From: Arachidicoccus ginsenosidivorans
GTDB lineage: Bacteria > Bacteroidota > Bacteroidia > Chitinophagales > Chitinophagaceae
Assembly (NCBI RefSeq): GCF_007971385.1
Contig: NZ_CP042434.1
Span: 4,650,001-4,714,000, forward strand
Length of the DNA: 64,000 bases
Reading direction: 5' to 3'
Shown: one piece after another, positions 44,986-55,800 of the stretch
How positions within the stretch are numbered: the stretch's first letter is position 1
Layout: every line of letters begins with the position of its first letter
Program-made: the position numbers and the translations under genes
The notes under the pieces: generated by a model
Told to the model about the DNA's origin: nothing
The model's database searches: none
What the model saw: the letters and a program-made list of their open reading frames with translations, nothing else

Positions 44986-46559
44986 TCAGATCCACTTTTT
45001 CTTACTGTTTTTAACCATTAATACAAATGGCACACAGATTAAAAACATCATACCAATGTATAGGAATACATCCATATAGGACAAGATGGCTACTTGTTTC
45101 ATGATCATGCCATCAATGGCCTCATAGGCGGCTTTCCTTGCCTGGTTAAGCGCCATGCCTTTATGCGTAAACATGGCCACCAGACTCTCATATTTGTGCT
45201 GGAATATGCCGCTGGCTGCATTTGTATTGCTGACCATATCGGTACGGTAGCTGAAGTTCTGACGCGTCATAAAAGTAGAAATCAACGCGACCCCGAAAGA
45301 TCCGCCCAGCTGTCTGGCCATACCGGTAAAGGAGGCACCTTCGCCGATGGATTTACCCGTAAGGGTGGACAGGGCCAGTGTCGTAATTGGAATAAAGATC
45401 ATACTAAGGGCAAAACCACGCAGCATCAGCATCCAGAAAAAGTCATTAAAACCGGTGTCTGGTGTGATGATCTTATATCCCCACAAGCTGTAGACAAAAA
45501 CAGGATAAACCCAAGCGCAATCAAGAGTTGTTGCTTGACCCCTTTTTGCATCAGTATACCGATAATGGGCATCATAATGGCCGTTACCACGGCCGATGGC
45601 ACCATAATCAGACCAGCCTGATAGGCTGTCCAGCCCAGAATATTCTGCAAGTAAAGTGGTATAATAAAGGTTGATCCATATAGGCCGAACCCTAATATGA
45701 AGGTCAGGATGGTACCGATAGCCAGATTCTTATCTTTGAGTACTCTGAGATTGACAATGGGGTTTTTAGCCACGGTCTCTCGCCAGATAAAGAAATAGAA
45801 CATAACTGCAGAGATAATGGAACAAATCACCACCAGATGGGAGCTAAACCAGTCCTCCTCTTGCCCTTTTTCCAATACAAACTGCAAACAGCCCACCGCG
45901 CCCATTAAAAATAAAATCCCATACCAGTCTACTTCGCTGGCTTTTTTCTTTGTTCCATATTTAGGACTACGAACAAATTTTAAGGTCATGATAGCGGCCG
46001 CAATACCTATGGGGATATTTACAAAAAAGATATAAGGCCAGCTATAGGTCTCTACCAGATAACCACCCAGTGGTGGCCCAAGGGTTGGACCCACGATTAC
46101 GCCAAGTCCGTAAATAGCCTGAGCCATACCTCTTTTATCCATTGGGAATACTTCCGTAATAATGGTTTGGGAAGTAACAAGCAAGGCGCCCCCACCTACT
46201 CCTTGAAGAAACCGGAAAATAATCAGTTCCCACAGACTAGTGGCATTACCGCAGAAAAAGAACAAGCTGTAAATACGATCACCGATGCCGCAAAATAGTT
46301 TCTGCGACCAAACTGCTGGCTTAACCAACTGGTCATGGGATAATAATGACGTTCCCGATGGCATAGGCCGTAATCACCCAACCGATCTCACTGAGCGTTG
46401 CCCCAGGTTACCCTTCATATCATTGAGCGCCACGTTGACAATCGTCGTATCCACGATCTCCAGCAGTGCGCACAGGATGGCTGTAATCACGATCACCACT
46501 CGCCTGGCGCCATATTCTACCAAAGAATCCTGTTGATTTAGGCTTATTGAATTACTCAT
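44986..46559 (-). CDS. emrB: DHA2-family multidrug efflux permease EmrB/QacA (four apparent frameshifts)
   Basis: The N-terminus (VVIVITAILCALLEIVDTTI, then VNVALNDMKGNLG) is the EmrB helix-1 motif. The frame is lost at 46401-46404 (C run), 46337-46339 (G run), 46255-46259 (A run) and 45496-45500 (A run), as read on plus. Adding one base at each gives TLSEIGWVITAYAIGNVI, then PMTSWLSQQFGRRNYF, then FRFLQGVGGGALLVTSQTII, later ALGFILFFVYSLWGYK, and finally GEGASFTGMARQLGGSFG to the stop at 44986. The product is about 526 aa with 14 predicted helices. It pairs with EmrA and TolC encoded upstream. Confidence 0.9.
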
Positions 46560-46833
46560 TTTAATTTTTCATCTTTTAAAAAGAAAATGTTGGCTTATTA
46601 TCGCTTAGTAGCTACCTGACATTCGCGCAAATCAATAAATACGCTGCCACTGACGGGGCGTAGTCATTAATTACTGTTTAATGGTAAATAACTAAAGCGC
46701 ACTGCCCTTGCTGGCTGGCTTCTTAAATGCCTACTAATGAATTTTAGAAGACGACTGCTTCACCAGGGGTGATCAGGAGTACCGGTAGCCCAGATCACTT
46801 GCTAAAGCCAATTATTTAAAACCATTTTCTATA

Positions 46834-47943
46834 TTATTTACCGGAAGTAAGCAAGACGTCCACGTCCACACTCATACCAGAGCTTAACATCTGCAAAGTT
46901 GAATCAGATGCGCCGACAAGATCAATACGCACCGGAAGACGTTGAACCACTTTTATGAAGTTGCCGGAAGCGTTATCTGGCGGTAATAATGCCATTTTAG
47001 CCCCGGTGGCCGGTGATATAGAGCTCACTGTTCCTTTGAGATCCATATCAGGGTAGGCATCCACATGAATCTGCACATCCTGACCTTTGCGGATTTTAGT
47101 CATCTGCGTTTCTTTGAAATTGGCAACGACCCATCTTTTTAAATTGGGAACGACCTCAAATAAAGCCTGGCCTGCGGAAACAAATTGACCGGGTTGTAAG
47201 TTTACGGTACCCACCTGCCCGTCTACAGAAGCCGTGATGACCGTATAAGAAAGGTTTAGTTTAGCGGCATCAATGGAGGCTTGTTCCTGTTTGATCTTCG
47301 CCTGAGCGGAGGCAACCTGAGAGTTGGATACCTCTTTTTGAGAAACGACGGCTGCTACGTTCTTAGCAGCTGCATTTTTTTGTGCCTGAAGAATACTCAA
47401 CTGTTTTTCAGCCAGTTCTTTGGTGGCTTTTGCCTCTTCAAACTGTTGTTGGGTAATCGTGTGGTCTTTTATCAGATTACTGTAGCGTTCAAAATCACTA
47501 TTGGCTCTCCAAAGTTTTACTTTAGCGGCTTCTATTTGTGCATCCACCGTTTCAATGGAGGTCCTTGAACTGACGATATTGCTTTGTGCGACGCCGATCC
47601 CTGCGCTGGCTACGCTTACACCGCTCTTAGCAGCAGCGAGACCGGCCTGGGCATTTTCCAGGGCAATCTGAAAATCACGGTCATCCAAAATGACCAGGGT
47701 GTCGCCCTTATGTACATATTGATGATCTTTCACCAGTACGTCTTTAATATAACCGGAGACATGTGGAATGACCGGGCTGATGTCACTGGAGATCTGCGCA
47801 TCATCTGTTTCTTCATGCTTTTGTGCATGCAAAAAAGCCATCACGCCATAAATAATACCTGCTACGACCAGAATGGAGAAAATGATCGCAAACATGGCAT
47901 TTGATTTTTTCTTGGGTTTTGTGGTGTTATTTTCCTGAGACAT
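46834..47943 (-). CDS. emrA: HlyD/EmrA-family periplasmic adaptor
   Basis: The 369-aa membrane fusion protein has one N-terminal transmembrane helix (AMFAIIFSILVVAGIIYGVM), the signature ETDDAQISSDISPVIPHVSG, a lipoyl half-motif (VLVKDHQYVHKGDTLVILDD), a long alpha-helical hairpin rich in Ala/Gln/Lys (residues about 90-215) and the second lipoyl/beta-barrel part (DGQVGTVNLQPGQFVSAGQA). It links the EmrB permease to TolC. A gap of 275 nt with nothing visible in it separates it from emrB. It is intact. Confidence 0.95.
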   Translation of the reverse strand: MSQENNTTKPKKKSNAMFAIIFSILVVAGIIYGVMAFLHAQKHEETDDAQISSDISPVIPHVSGYIKDVLVKDHQYVHKGDTLVILDDRDFQIALENAQAGLAAAKSGVSVASAGIGVAQSNIVSSRTSIETVDAQIEAAKVKLWRANSDFERYSNLIKDHTITQQQFEEAKATKELAEKQLSILQAQKNAAAKNVAAVVSQKEVSNSQVASAQAKIKQEQASIDAAKLNLSYTVITASVDGQVGTVNLQPGQFVSAGQALFEVVPNLKRWVVANFKETQMTKIRKGQDVQIHVDAYPDMDLKGTVSSISPATGAKMALLPPDNASGNFIKVVQRLPVRIDLVGASDSTLQMLSSGMSVDVDVLLTSGK

Positions 47944-48020
47944 TTTTCTCGCTTTATAAATTATAATTGAATTATTGTTTTATGCTTGTTTTTGGCGGTA
48001 TACCCTATCTGTAAACCGAA

Positions 48021-49402
48021 TTATTTGTCGTTATTTATGTGATGCACTCGTTTATTCAGTACGCCTACCGTTTCATAGATTTTATTATAGGCAACGGCTG
48101 CATCTGCTTTTGCATTGGCAAAATTGATTCTGGCCTGTAGCTGTGCGACATCCGCATCGAAAAGTTCAGTGGCTGTTGCCAGCGCATTGTCATATTTATT
48201 TTTGGTGATGCGGTAGTTTTCCGCTGCCTGCTCAATGGCTTTTTGCAACACATCCAGCTTTTTGAGTTGATGGGTATAATTATTATAGGCCTGGAAAATC
48301 TCTGTCTGAATATCGTCATCCAATTTTTGGCGCCGAATGTCCAGTATCTTTTCCTGCGTCTTGGCGGCCCGCTCCTTGGCTTTATTTTTATACAAAGCGC
48401 CCAGATCATAACTGACGCCTACCCCAACGTTTACGATGTTATATGCTGAAAGTGCCTTAGGGATATCGGCGGCCATATAACCACCTGTGAGTGCAACGGT
48501 CGGATATTTATTTCCTTGGATCGCCTTTGTATTGTATAAGGCTGCCTGGCTTCTCTGGACGGTGGCCAGGTAATCAAACCGGTTGGATCTGGCCATTGTT
48601 ACCAGATCAGCTAGCCCTTCTACCTGTGCAGGTGTGCCGACTGCATTGGTGTCAATGATGATCTGTGTACTATCTTCCAGTCCTAGTAGCAGGTTAAAAT
48701 TAAAATTAGTAATCTTGCGGTTGTTCTCTGCATCCAGTACTGCCAGCTCCATATCGCTTTGTTGCAATTCTGCTTTCATCAGATCGTTTCTGGCGATAAT
48801 GCCATTGGCTTCCAGATTTGAAAAGTCTTTTACGCGCTGCACAGCGGTTTTTAGATTTTCATTGACCAGTCTTAATTGGGCATCTGCCTTATAGAGGTTA
48901 TAATAAGCGCTGATAATGTTTTGTACGACTTCTTCTTTGTCATTTTCTGCGTCCAGTTTAGTAGCCTTTGTCAGATACTCGGCACTTTTAATGGAGTTAG
49001 TGATCTTGCCTCCTGCATACAGGGGCAAAGAAGCACTGACCATGCCGTAGACGGCCTGGTGAACTTTTGGAAAACTGCTTGAGGAAGATCCGTCATCCGA
49101 GGAGCCTGCATCGTCATCACTATTATCGCCCAGATCTAATTTAATATCCAAATGTGGTTGGGCCAGATATAAATAAGCACCACTTAATTTAAGATCTGGA
49201 AGTTTTGCGTCCTTGGACTGTTGCAGACTTGCCTCAGCCTGCTCAACTGCTGCATCTGAGAGCATGAGTTTTTTGCTGTGCCCCAGTCCCAGTTCAATGG
49301 CTTCACTTAAACTTAGGTTTTTGTCGGTTGTTGGGCCCACAAAACAGCAGGCATGATCATTAAGGCAATCAGATATCCTGCTTTTTTTAATGTGTGATTC
49401 AT
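48021..49402 (-). CDS. TolC-family outer-membrane efflux protein (apparent frameshift at signal peptide)
   Basis: The mature protein from about 49340 has the TolC repeat pattern (LSLSEAIELGLGHSKKLMLS; LYLAQPHLDIKL; AGGKITNSIKSAEYLTKAT; LLLGLEDSTQIIID), about 440 aa with two OEP repeats. The signal peptide lies one frame off: ATG 49402 reads MNHTLKKAGYLIALMIMPAV then LWAQQPTKT and a stop. With A6 in place of A5 (T run 49318-49322 on plus) it joins as QQPTKNLSLSEAIEL. It follows tetR by 34 nt and precedes emrA, so it is the exit duct of the pump. Confidence 0.9.
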
Positions 49403-49436
49403 CTATAAATTGTTTTACAATTCGGTTAAGTCGGTA

Positions 49437-50078
49437 TTATGCTTGTGAGGATCCTTCCGGTTTCTTTAGAAGATAAACGTGAATCAAATCCTTCAGATGG
49501 GCAATGACCCTTTTTTTTATTTTAGGATTTTCAAACGGATCAGGATTTTGCGCTGTTTGTTCAAAAATCAGGTTACAGATGGTACGAGATAAAAAAACAT
49601 GGTTGATCGTTCCCATAATGGTAGAAGTGATGAGTCCGTAGTCTACTTTATTGAACTCGCCATTATTAATCCCCTCTTCCAAAATTCCTTTTATCAGCAT
49701 GCCGTTCTTTTTAAAAATATTGCCGATGGCAATATTTAGTTCAGGTCGTTTATTCAACATGACCTCATTTTGAAGGACTTTATGAAAATGGCGTTTTTCT
49801 AAGACTTTGTTTACCTGCATTTCTATAATACGGTCCATTTTCTCAATGGCTGTAAGACTTTTATCCTGTGCCAGTTCTTCAAATTCTTTTCTGACTATTT
49901 CAGAGCGCCCTTCTACAATGGCTTCAAAGAGTTTTTCCTTGCTGCCAAAATAATAGTTAATCATAGCGATATTGACGCCGGCTGCACTCGCCAAATCACG
50001 CATCGATGTACCCTCAAAACCATTTTTGGAGAACAGCTCGATGGCTATATTAACAATATGAGATTTTTTGTCTGACAT
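49437..50078 (-). CDS. TetR/AcrR-family transcriptional regulator
   Basis: The 213-aa protein has the TetR DNA-binding helix-turn-helix at residues 8-52 (IAIELFSKNGFEGTSMRDLA, ASAAGVNIAMINYYFGSKEK) and an all-helical ligand domain. It is the first gene of tetR-tolC-emrA-emrB and lies directly below a promoter carrying two palindromes, so it most likely represses its own operon until a drug or metabolite binds. Confidence 0.95.
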   Translation of the reverse strand: MSDKKSHIVNIAIELFSKNGFEGTSMRDLASAAGVNIAMINYYFGSKEKLFEAIVEGRSEIVRKEFEELAQDKSLTAIEKMDRIIEMQVNKVLEKRHFHKVLQNEVMLNKRPELNIAIGNIFKKNGMLIKGILEEGINNGEFNKVDYGLITSTIMGTINHVFLSRTICNLIFEQTAQNPDPFENPKIKKRVIAHLKDLIHVYLLKKPEGSSQA

Positions 50079-50110
50079 ATCTCAATTCCTTTGTTTTGCT
50101 TTTGATAGTG

Positions 50111-50150
50111 CAAAATTAAACAATTGTTTAAGTTAATCAAACATTTGTTT
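50111..50150 (-). promoter_or_regulatory. Efflux-operon promoter with double TetR-type operator
   Basis: On the minus strand TTTG (50138-50141) and TAATTTTG (50111-50118) are exactly 19 nt apart. The perfect 16-bp palindrome TTAAACAATTGTTTAA (50116-50131) covers the spacer and the -7 edge. A second palindromic half-family site, AAACATTTGTTT (50139-50150, one central mismatch in symmetry), covers the -33. Their centres are 21 bp apart, two helical turns. The start of tetR lies about 33 nt below the -7 box. Confidence 0.8.
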
Positions 50151-50375
50151 AATATTTTTTGAAAAAATAACCCCTTTTGTGCCAATAAAATAATTATATG
50201 ATTGATTTAGTGTGGATTATGATTTGATTTTTTGGGGCGTTCAAAAACCGTTAATTTATCTAGGATGGTGAAAACGGGGGAAAATAATTAGCATAAAGAG
50301 CCCAATTAGGACAGTTCGTTAGGCTGACGTATTTTTAAGGCCAATTCAAAGTGGATTAAAACGATATATATAATT

Positions 50376-51313
50376 ATGAATCAGTCTGATATTGATAAGC
50401 AAGGAATTACAGAAGGGCCAATTTCTCCAATGCCCCAAAAAATGGAAGACAAGTCGCTCAGCAAGCGGATCAGCCAGGACGAAGGATTGTCTGAGGCATT
50501 TATGAAGCTAGCAACGATTATGGATGAACTACGTGAACAGTGCCCCTGGGATCAAGAGCAGACTATTGATACCTTAAGAGCAATGACGCTGGAGGAAACC
50601 TATGAGTTGACCGGCGCCATTGATGAAAAAAACTGGTCAGATCTCAAAGGTGAACTCGGTGATATTATGCTCCATTTATTGTTTTATGCCCGGATCGGCA
50701 AAGAACAGCAGCAGTTTAATCTAAAAGATGTCCTGGAGTCGATCTCAGAAAAAATGATCCGCCGTCATCCGCATATATATGGAGATATCAAAGTGAAGGA
50801 TGCTGAGGCGGTTAAACGCAACTGGCAACAAATAAAACAACAGCAAGAAAAAACAGCCATATTGAGCGGCGTCCCCAAGGGTTGCCCTCCATGGTCAAAG
50901 CTGCCCGGATCCAGGAAAAGGCAAGACAAGCTGGTTTTGACTGGCCCGAAGGGGAAACGCAGTCCGTGTATGATAAAGTCCTGGAGGAACTCAGTGAGTT
51001 GCAGGAGGCGATCGAATCGACGGATCAGGGGCATATAGAGGAAGAATTAGGGGATGTTTTTTTCTCATTGATTAATTACGCACGCTTTTTGAAGGTGGAT
51101 GCGGATAAGGCGCTGGAAAGCTGCAATCAGAAATTTATCAAACGTTTTAATCTGATGGAGCAACTGGCAGCGGATCAGGGACGCTCCATTACGGATCCAG
51201 ATATGCTTTTTAAAGAAATGGACGACTTATGGGAAGCGGCAAAACAAAAGCTGAAAAAGGAATTAGGGGTTCAAGGAAGTATAAATGGCGACGGGTCGCA
51301 GGCGGAACAGTGA
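50376..51313 (+). CDS. mazG: MazG nucleoside triphosphate pyrophosphohydrolase (apparent frameshift)
   Basis: MazG hydrolyses NTPs and dNTPs to NMPs and PPi. The N-terminal domain has CPWDQEQTIDTLRAMTLEET and ELGDIMLHLLFYARI with the metal-binding EExxE/ExxD pattern. The frame is lost at GGG 50879-50881; with GGGG it reads SGVPKGLPSMVKAARIQEKA, the standard inter-domain motif, and continues through the second domain (EELGDVFFSLINYARFLKVD) to 51313. The repaired product has about 312 aa, somewhat longer than the E. coli enzyme at both ends. A 12-bp tandem repeat and the NtrY-like kinase follow. Confidence 0.93.
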
Positions 51314-51318
51314 TTGAT

Positions 51319-51377
51319 CGAGGGTTGAATTGAGGGTTGAATCAGGGGTGAATAGCAGGTTGAATTGAGGGTTGAAT
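51319..51377. repeat. 12-bp tandem repeat (GAGGGTTGAAT family)
   Basis: Five imperfect units of 11-12 bp lie just after the mazG stop. A related TTGAATTGAGGGTT occurs once more near 56242. Confidence 0.8.
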
Positions 51378-51427
51378 CTTAACCTTATACTAGTGTGAAT
51401 TTTTAAAGGGTAGCCGTCAAGCGGTAT

Positions 51428-54400
51428 ATGATTAATACATTTAGAAAAGCAATATTTAAGCAGGGCTATTCACTGATCATAGCCGCCTGGATGTTTACAC
51501 TCTCTTTTGTGATAAGCAACTACTGGGCATTTAACGCCTCTCCTCAAAAGGTCAAACAAAGTTTTGAATCTTATCTTGCCTCTCAGGAAAAGGACTTTGA
51601 AACCCTGACAACCACCACAGCCTCCTTACATTTATTGCTGAATAGTCAGGCAGATAAATCGGCTCTGGATTTACAGGACAAGGAATACGGCCTATTTGTT
51701 TATACGGTGGGCGATAGTACACCGCCAAAAGAGACCTATTGGAATACCTTTAATATGAATGTAAGCCAGCAGGATCTCAGATTGCCGGATGGCTACTACC
51801 CGATTCGGGCCAATAATGGTCTTTTTGAAATGCTTAAAAAGACCATTCCCACCAAAACGGGCGACTTTCTGGTAGTGGCCATGATCCCTATTAGGTGGAC
51901 CTATTTTATTGAAAGCAAATATTTAGAAACAGCTTTGCCCATGCGCCGGATCTGGATGGTATGTATTATGTGGATCAGAGCGGCACTGGGGAACCTATTT
52001 ACAATTCCCGTGGTCAGGAGCTCTTTAAGCTGAGTAAATATGCACAAAATCCGGATCAGCATCCCAGCATGGCATCTTTAATTTTAAATTGCTGGGCATT
52101 TTGTTTGTCCTGATCTTTATCAATGGGGTCATCAGTGAGATCACGCTGGTTAAAGGGTTTTACAAAGGCGCATTCTGGCTGCTTATAACGGTGGTGTTGC
52201 TTCGGTTTATGACCTATTGGTTGCCCATCCCTTTTAATTACAGGAGCTATGAGCTGTTCAGTCCTATTATCTATGCCTCCAATGTGCTGCACTCCTCCTT
52301 AGGGGATCTGTTGATCAATACTTTACTGTTTTTCTGGATCACATTTTTTATTAAATACCGACATACTAAAGTAGGCGCCGGACACCAGCAATTGGTAAAA
52401 AAATATAGCAAAGTCATTGGTGTGGCGGCATTATTTTTATTTGCGCTCTGTACCATGAATATGGTTAGCATTGTATCCAGTCTTGTTAGAGATTCCAAGA
52501 TCCCGATCAATGTGGCCGACTTTTTTAACCTGAATATTTACACGGTTGTCACTTTTGTGATTCTGACTTTTATTACACTGAGCTTTTTCAATCTGTCTTA
52601 TTTTCTGCATCTGCCGGCCTTAAATGCCGGGTTTAGCCTGTATGAGCGGATGGCCATAGTGGTGGTCAGCGGGCTTTTAATGGTCTCTGTTAGCAGTTCC
52701 TCAGATCTGGTCACCATAAAAATATTCGCACTGGCCTGGATGGTGCTTTATTTATTTTTCCTCCAGGTCCGGTGGGAGGATTTGCCCGGGCCGCTGGTTG
52801 CTTCCAGGTATTTTTATTTTGGGTCATGTTTTTTGCGGCCACCTTTACCGCAATTTTGCAGTTCACCAATAACAGAAGACTGGAGGAGAAGAAAAGGTAT
52901 GCAGAGGCGCTGGCCCTACAGGCAGATAATGCTGGTGAAAATCTGGTAAAAATGGCGATCAGCAATTTTACGAACTTTTTCTGGAATGATAATTTTAACC
53001 GCCTTTATGACGACGGGGATAACCGCTTTGTCAAGGACAGCCTGATAATGGCTAATTTCTCGGGTTTTTTAAATAAATTCAATACGCGGATTTATACCTT
53101 TGATGCCAACAGAGCGCCGTTATATAATGCAGATTCGACTTCTTTTGGTCTGCTCAATGCGCTGGTCAGTAATTCAAAGCCGACCAATGTGACGGATCTC
53201 TATATTCATGGTTCGGAATCCGATAATTTTAATTATATCTACCGAAAGGAGATTAGCAGTGTTTATAACCACGCTGTTATGGGATACATGTTCGTTGTAC
53301 TCTCACCCAGAAAGTATGTCAATAACAACCTGTCCTTGGAATTGCTGAATAATCCAGTCATCGTGACCGGACAGATCCCGCAAAACTACTCCTATGCTGT
53401 TTATAAAAACAGGCAACTATTTTCTAATAGCAAAGACTTTGAGTTCTCTGATTCTTTGAGCGACCAACAGATACCCAAAAGAGAATTCAGGCAAAACAAT
53501 AGCTTTAAGGTAAAGGAGCTCTGGTATAATGCAGGCAATCATACGACAGTTGTGATCACGGAGAAAAATGATGACCTGCTTAGTACGGTGACCTTATTTG
53601 CCTACATCTTTTCTTCTTTTGTAGTGGTTATTGTATTGCTTAAGCTCTCAGGCTTTATTATACAGTCCCGGTTTAAATGGAAATTGATCAAAAACGGACT
53701 AAACTTTAATATTCGTTTCCAGGTGCATGCTACCCTTATCTTTATTAGTTTGTTTTCTTTTATCATTATTGGTATTTCTACCATTTCCTTTTTTATCAGT
53801 AGATTTAATAAGACCAACAAGGATAAACTCATGCAATCCACCCAGATATTGGCGGGCGAGATTGAAGAGAGTTTAAAACAGGAACTGCCTTTGAATATGA
53901 AGGCGCCCAATGATCTGGATGCTTTTTATAACAGTACACTGGTGGCCCAAAGAGTTATTGAACTGGCTAATTTAAATAAGCAGGATGTCAATCTCTATGA
54001 TAAAAATGGCAATCTGGAAGCCTCTTCGCAGCCTTATATCTTTAATGAGAATATTGTCTCCAATAAAATGCATCCCAACGCCTTTGAGGCACTCCATGGC
54101 AGACACCGCATTAAGTTTTTCCAGCAGGAGACCATCGGAAAGCTCAAATACTTAAGTATTTATGTTCCCTTGTATGGCCAAAATAAACAGGTATTTGCTT
54201 ATCTGAATACACCGGCCTTAAATTCTCAATATGAACTGGATCAGGAAATATCGAGTTTCCTTGTAACGATTATTAACCTGAATGCCCTGATCTTTTTACT
54301 GGCAGGTGCTGTGGCCAGTTTACTGACTTACAGAATTACACAGTCCTTTTCGGTGATCAAGGAAGATATGCGTAAGATCAATCTTGGGATAGAAAATGAG

Positions 54401-55216
54401 GAAATCCAGTGGAATCGCAATGATGAGATCGGGGATCTGGTAAAAGAATATAATATCATGGTCCGCAAGCTGGGTGAAAGTGCCCGCGCCCTTGCACGCA
54501 GTGAAAGAGAAGGTGCCTGGAAAGAAATGGCCCGGCAGGTCGCCCATGAGATCAAAAATCCGCTCACGCCCATGAAACTGAGTCTGCAGTTCTTGCAACG
54601 CTCCGCGCAGGATCCGAGTCAGGATATTCATTCTTTGTCCAAAAGGGTCTCAGATATGCTGATTGAGCAAATTGACCAGTTGGCAAAAATCGCCAGTGAT
54701 TTTTCCCAGTTCGCCAATATCCATCATACCAAACCGGAGACGTTTACCATTGAAGAAATTATAAGACCTTTGTTGCTACTCTATAATACAGAAGATGGCA
54801 TTGATGTGCAATATCAATCTTCCCCACAGATTAATACGGTGAGAGCAGACAAAGTGCAACTGCGGCGTGTCTTTACTAATTTGATCAAAAATGCGCTGGA
54901 AGCCTCTGAAAATATGGATCAGTTTGCGGTTAGTATTAAGGAACAGCGAATTGAAAAAAATGTATTGTTGACTGTAGCCGATAAAGGCATGGGGATTACA
55001 AAAGAGGCGGCAGCCAGAATCTTTGTCCCTAATTTTACCACCAAGACTTCTGGTACCGGTTTAGGCCTGGCTATTTGCAAAGGCATTGTGGAAAACGCAG
55101 GTGGACAGATCTGGTTTGAGAGTGAAGCGGGTAAAGGCACTACTTTTTATGTAAGCCTGCCTTTATATATAGATACAACCGCTGAAATGGATGAAGAAGA
55201 ATTTGAGGACCTGTAA
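51428..55216 (+). CDS. NtrY-like sensor histidine kinase, large, multi-spanning (three apparent frameshifts)
   Basis: Three consecutive frames join into one protein of about 1263 aa when one base is added at 51938-51940 (C run), 52082-52085 (T run) and near 52755-52761. The N-terminal half has a first helix, a periplasmic domain and a block of membrane helices (LLGILFVLIFINGV; MAIVVVSGLLMVSVSSSSDL). A second extracytoplasmic domain, a HAMP segment (VIKEDMRKINLGIENEEIQW), the HisKA phospho-His site (EMARQVAHEIKNPLTPMKLS) and an HATPase (FTNLIKNALEAS, TSGTGLGLAICKGIVE) follow. It resembles NtrY-type kinases. No response regulator is adjacent. Confidence 0.88.
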
Positions 55217-55333
55217 TCACATGGGAAATCAGTCTCAGGCAAAGATTTTGGTTAGCGGTTTATTTTGGCCGCAGGATGTTGGGAAAATTGTTCAATATGG
55301 TAGTGCAGGGTGATTTTAAGCGTTTTGCGGAGT

Positions 55334-55732
55334 TTAGGTGGCATACTCAAAATAATAATCCTCCAGGATATCTGCCTTGTTTTCTTCTGCTCTCGCTTCT
55401 ACCTCCCATTTATTGTTATAATAGCCCTTGCTCAGGCTTTCTTTCAAATACAAAAAGATGAATTTTAAGTTGCCATAAGTTCTGAACTGCCTGACATGGG
55501 CAAGTTCATGGGCCACCCACCGGTGATTGTTTAAAAAGACCCCAGGTGTGCTATGAGAAAGATAAATGGTTCTAAAAACGGTAAGCGCTACATCCTTTTG
55601 TTTGATACATTTGCAGGCAATTTTAGCGATCCAGCTGTTTTGACGGATACGGACACGGCACTTTTTATCCCCATGCTGACAGCCTGGATCCTTTCTTATT
55701 GCATCTTCAGGTAAATAAGGCACTAATTCCAT
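55334..55732 (-). CDS. Putative zinc metallopeptidase-like protein (HELAH motif)
   Basis: The 132-aa protein contains VAHELAHVRQFRTYGNLKFI, an HExxH zinc motif, followed about 33 residues later by EVEARAEENKADI, where a Glu could be the third ligand. This resembles DUF4157-type and similar small Bacteroidota proteins. No signal peptide is obvious. The N-terminal half has a Lys/Cys-rich stretch (CQHGDKKCRVRIR, IACKCIKQKD). It lies beside apaG on the same strand. Peptidase activity is a guess from the motif. Confidence 0.65.
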   Translation of the reverse strand: MELVPYLPEDAIRKDPGCQHGDKKCRVRIRQNSWIAKIACKCIKQKDVALTVFRTIYLSHSTPGVFLNNHRWVAHELAHVRQFRTYGNLKFIFLYLKESLSKGYYNNKWEVEARAEENKADILEDYYFEYAT

Positions 55733-55800
55733 AAAGCCTTGCTACAGGGTTTTAGACAAATTGATCGCTCAGATGATTGATTATAAGCCAATGCACGGAT

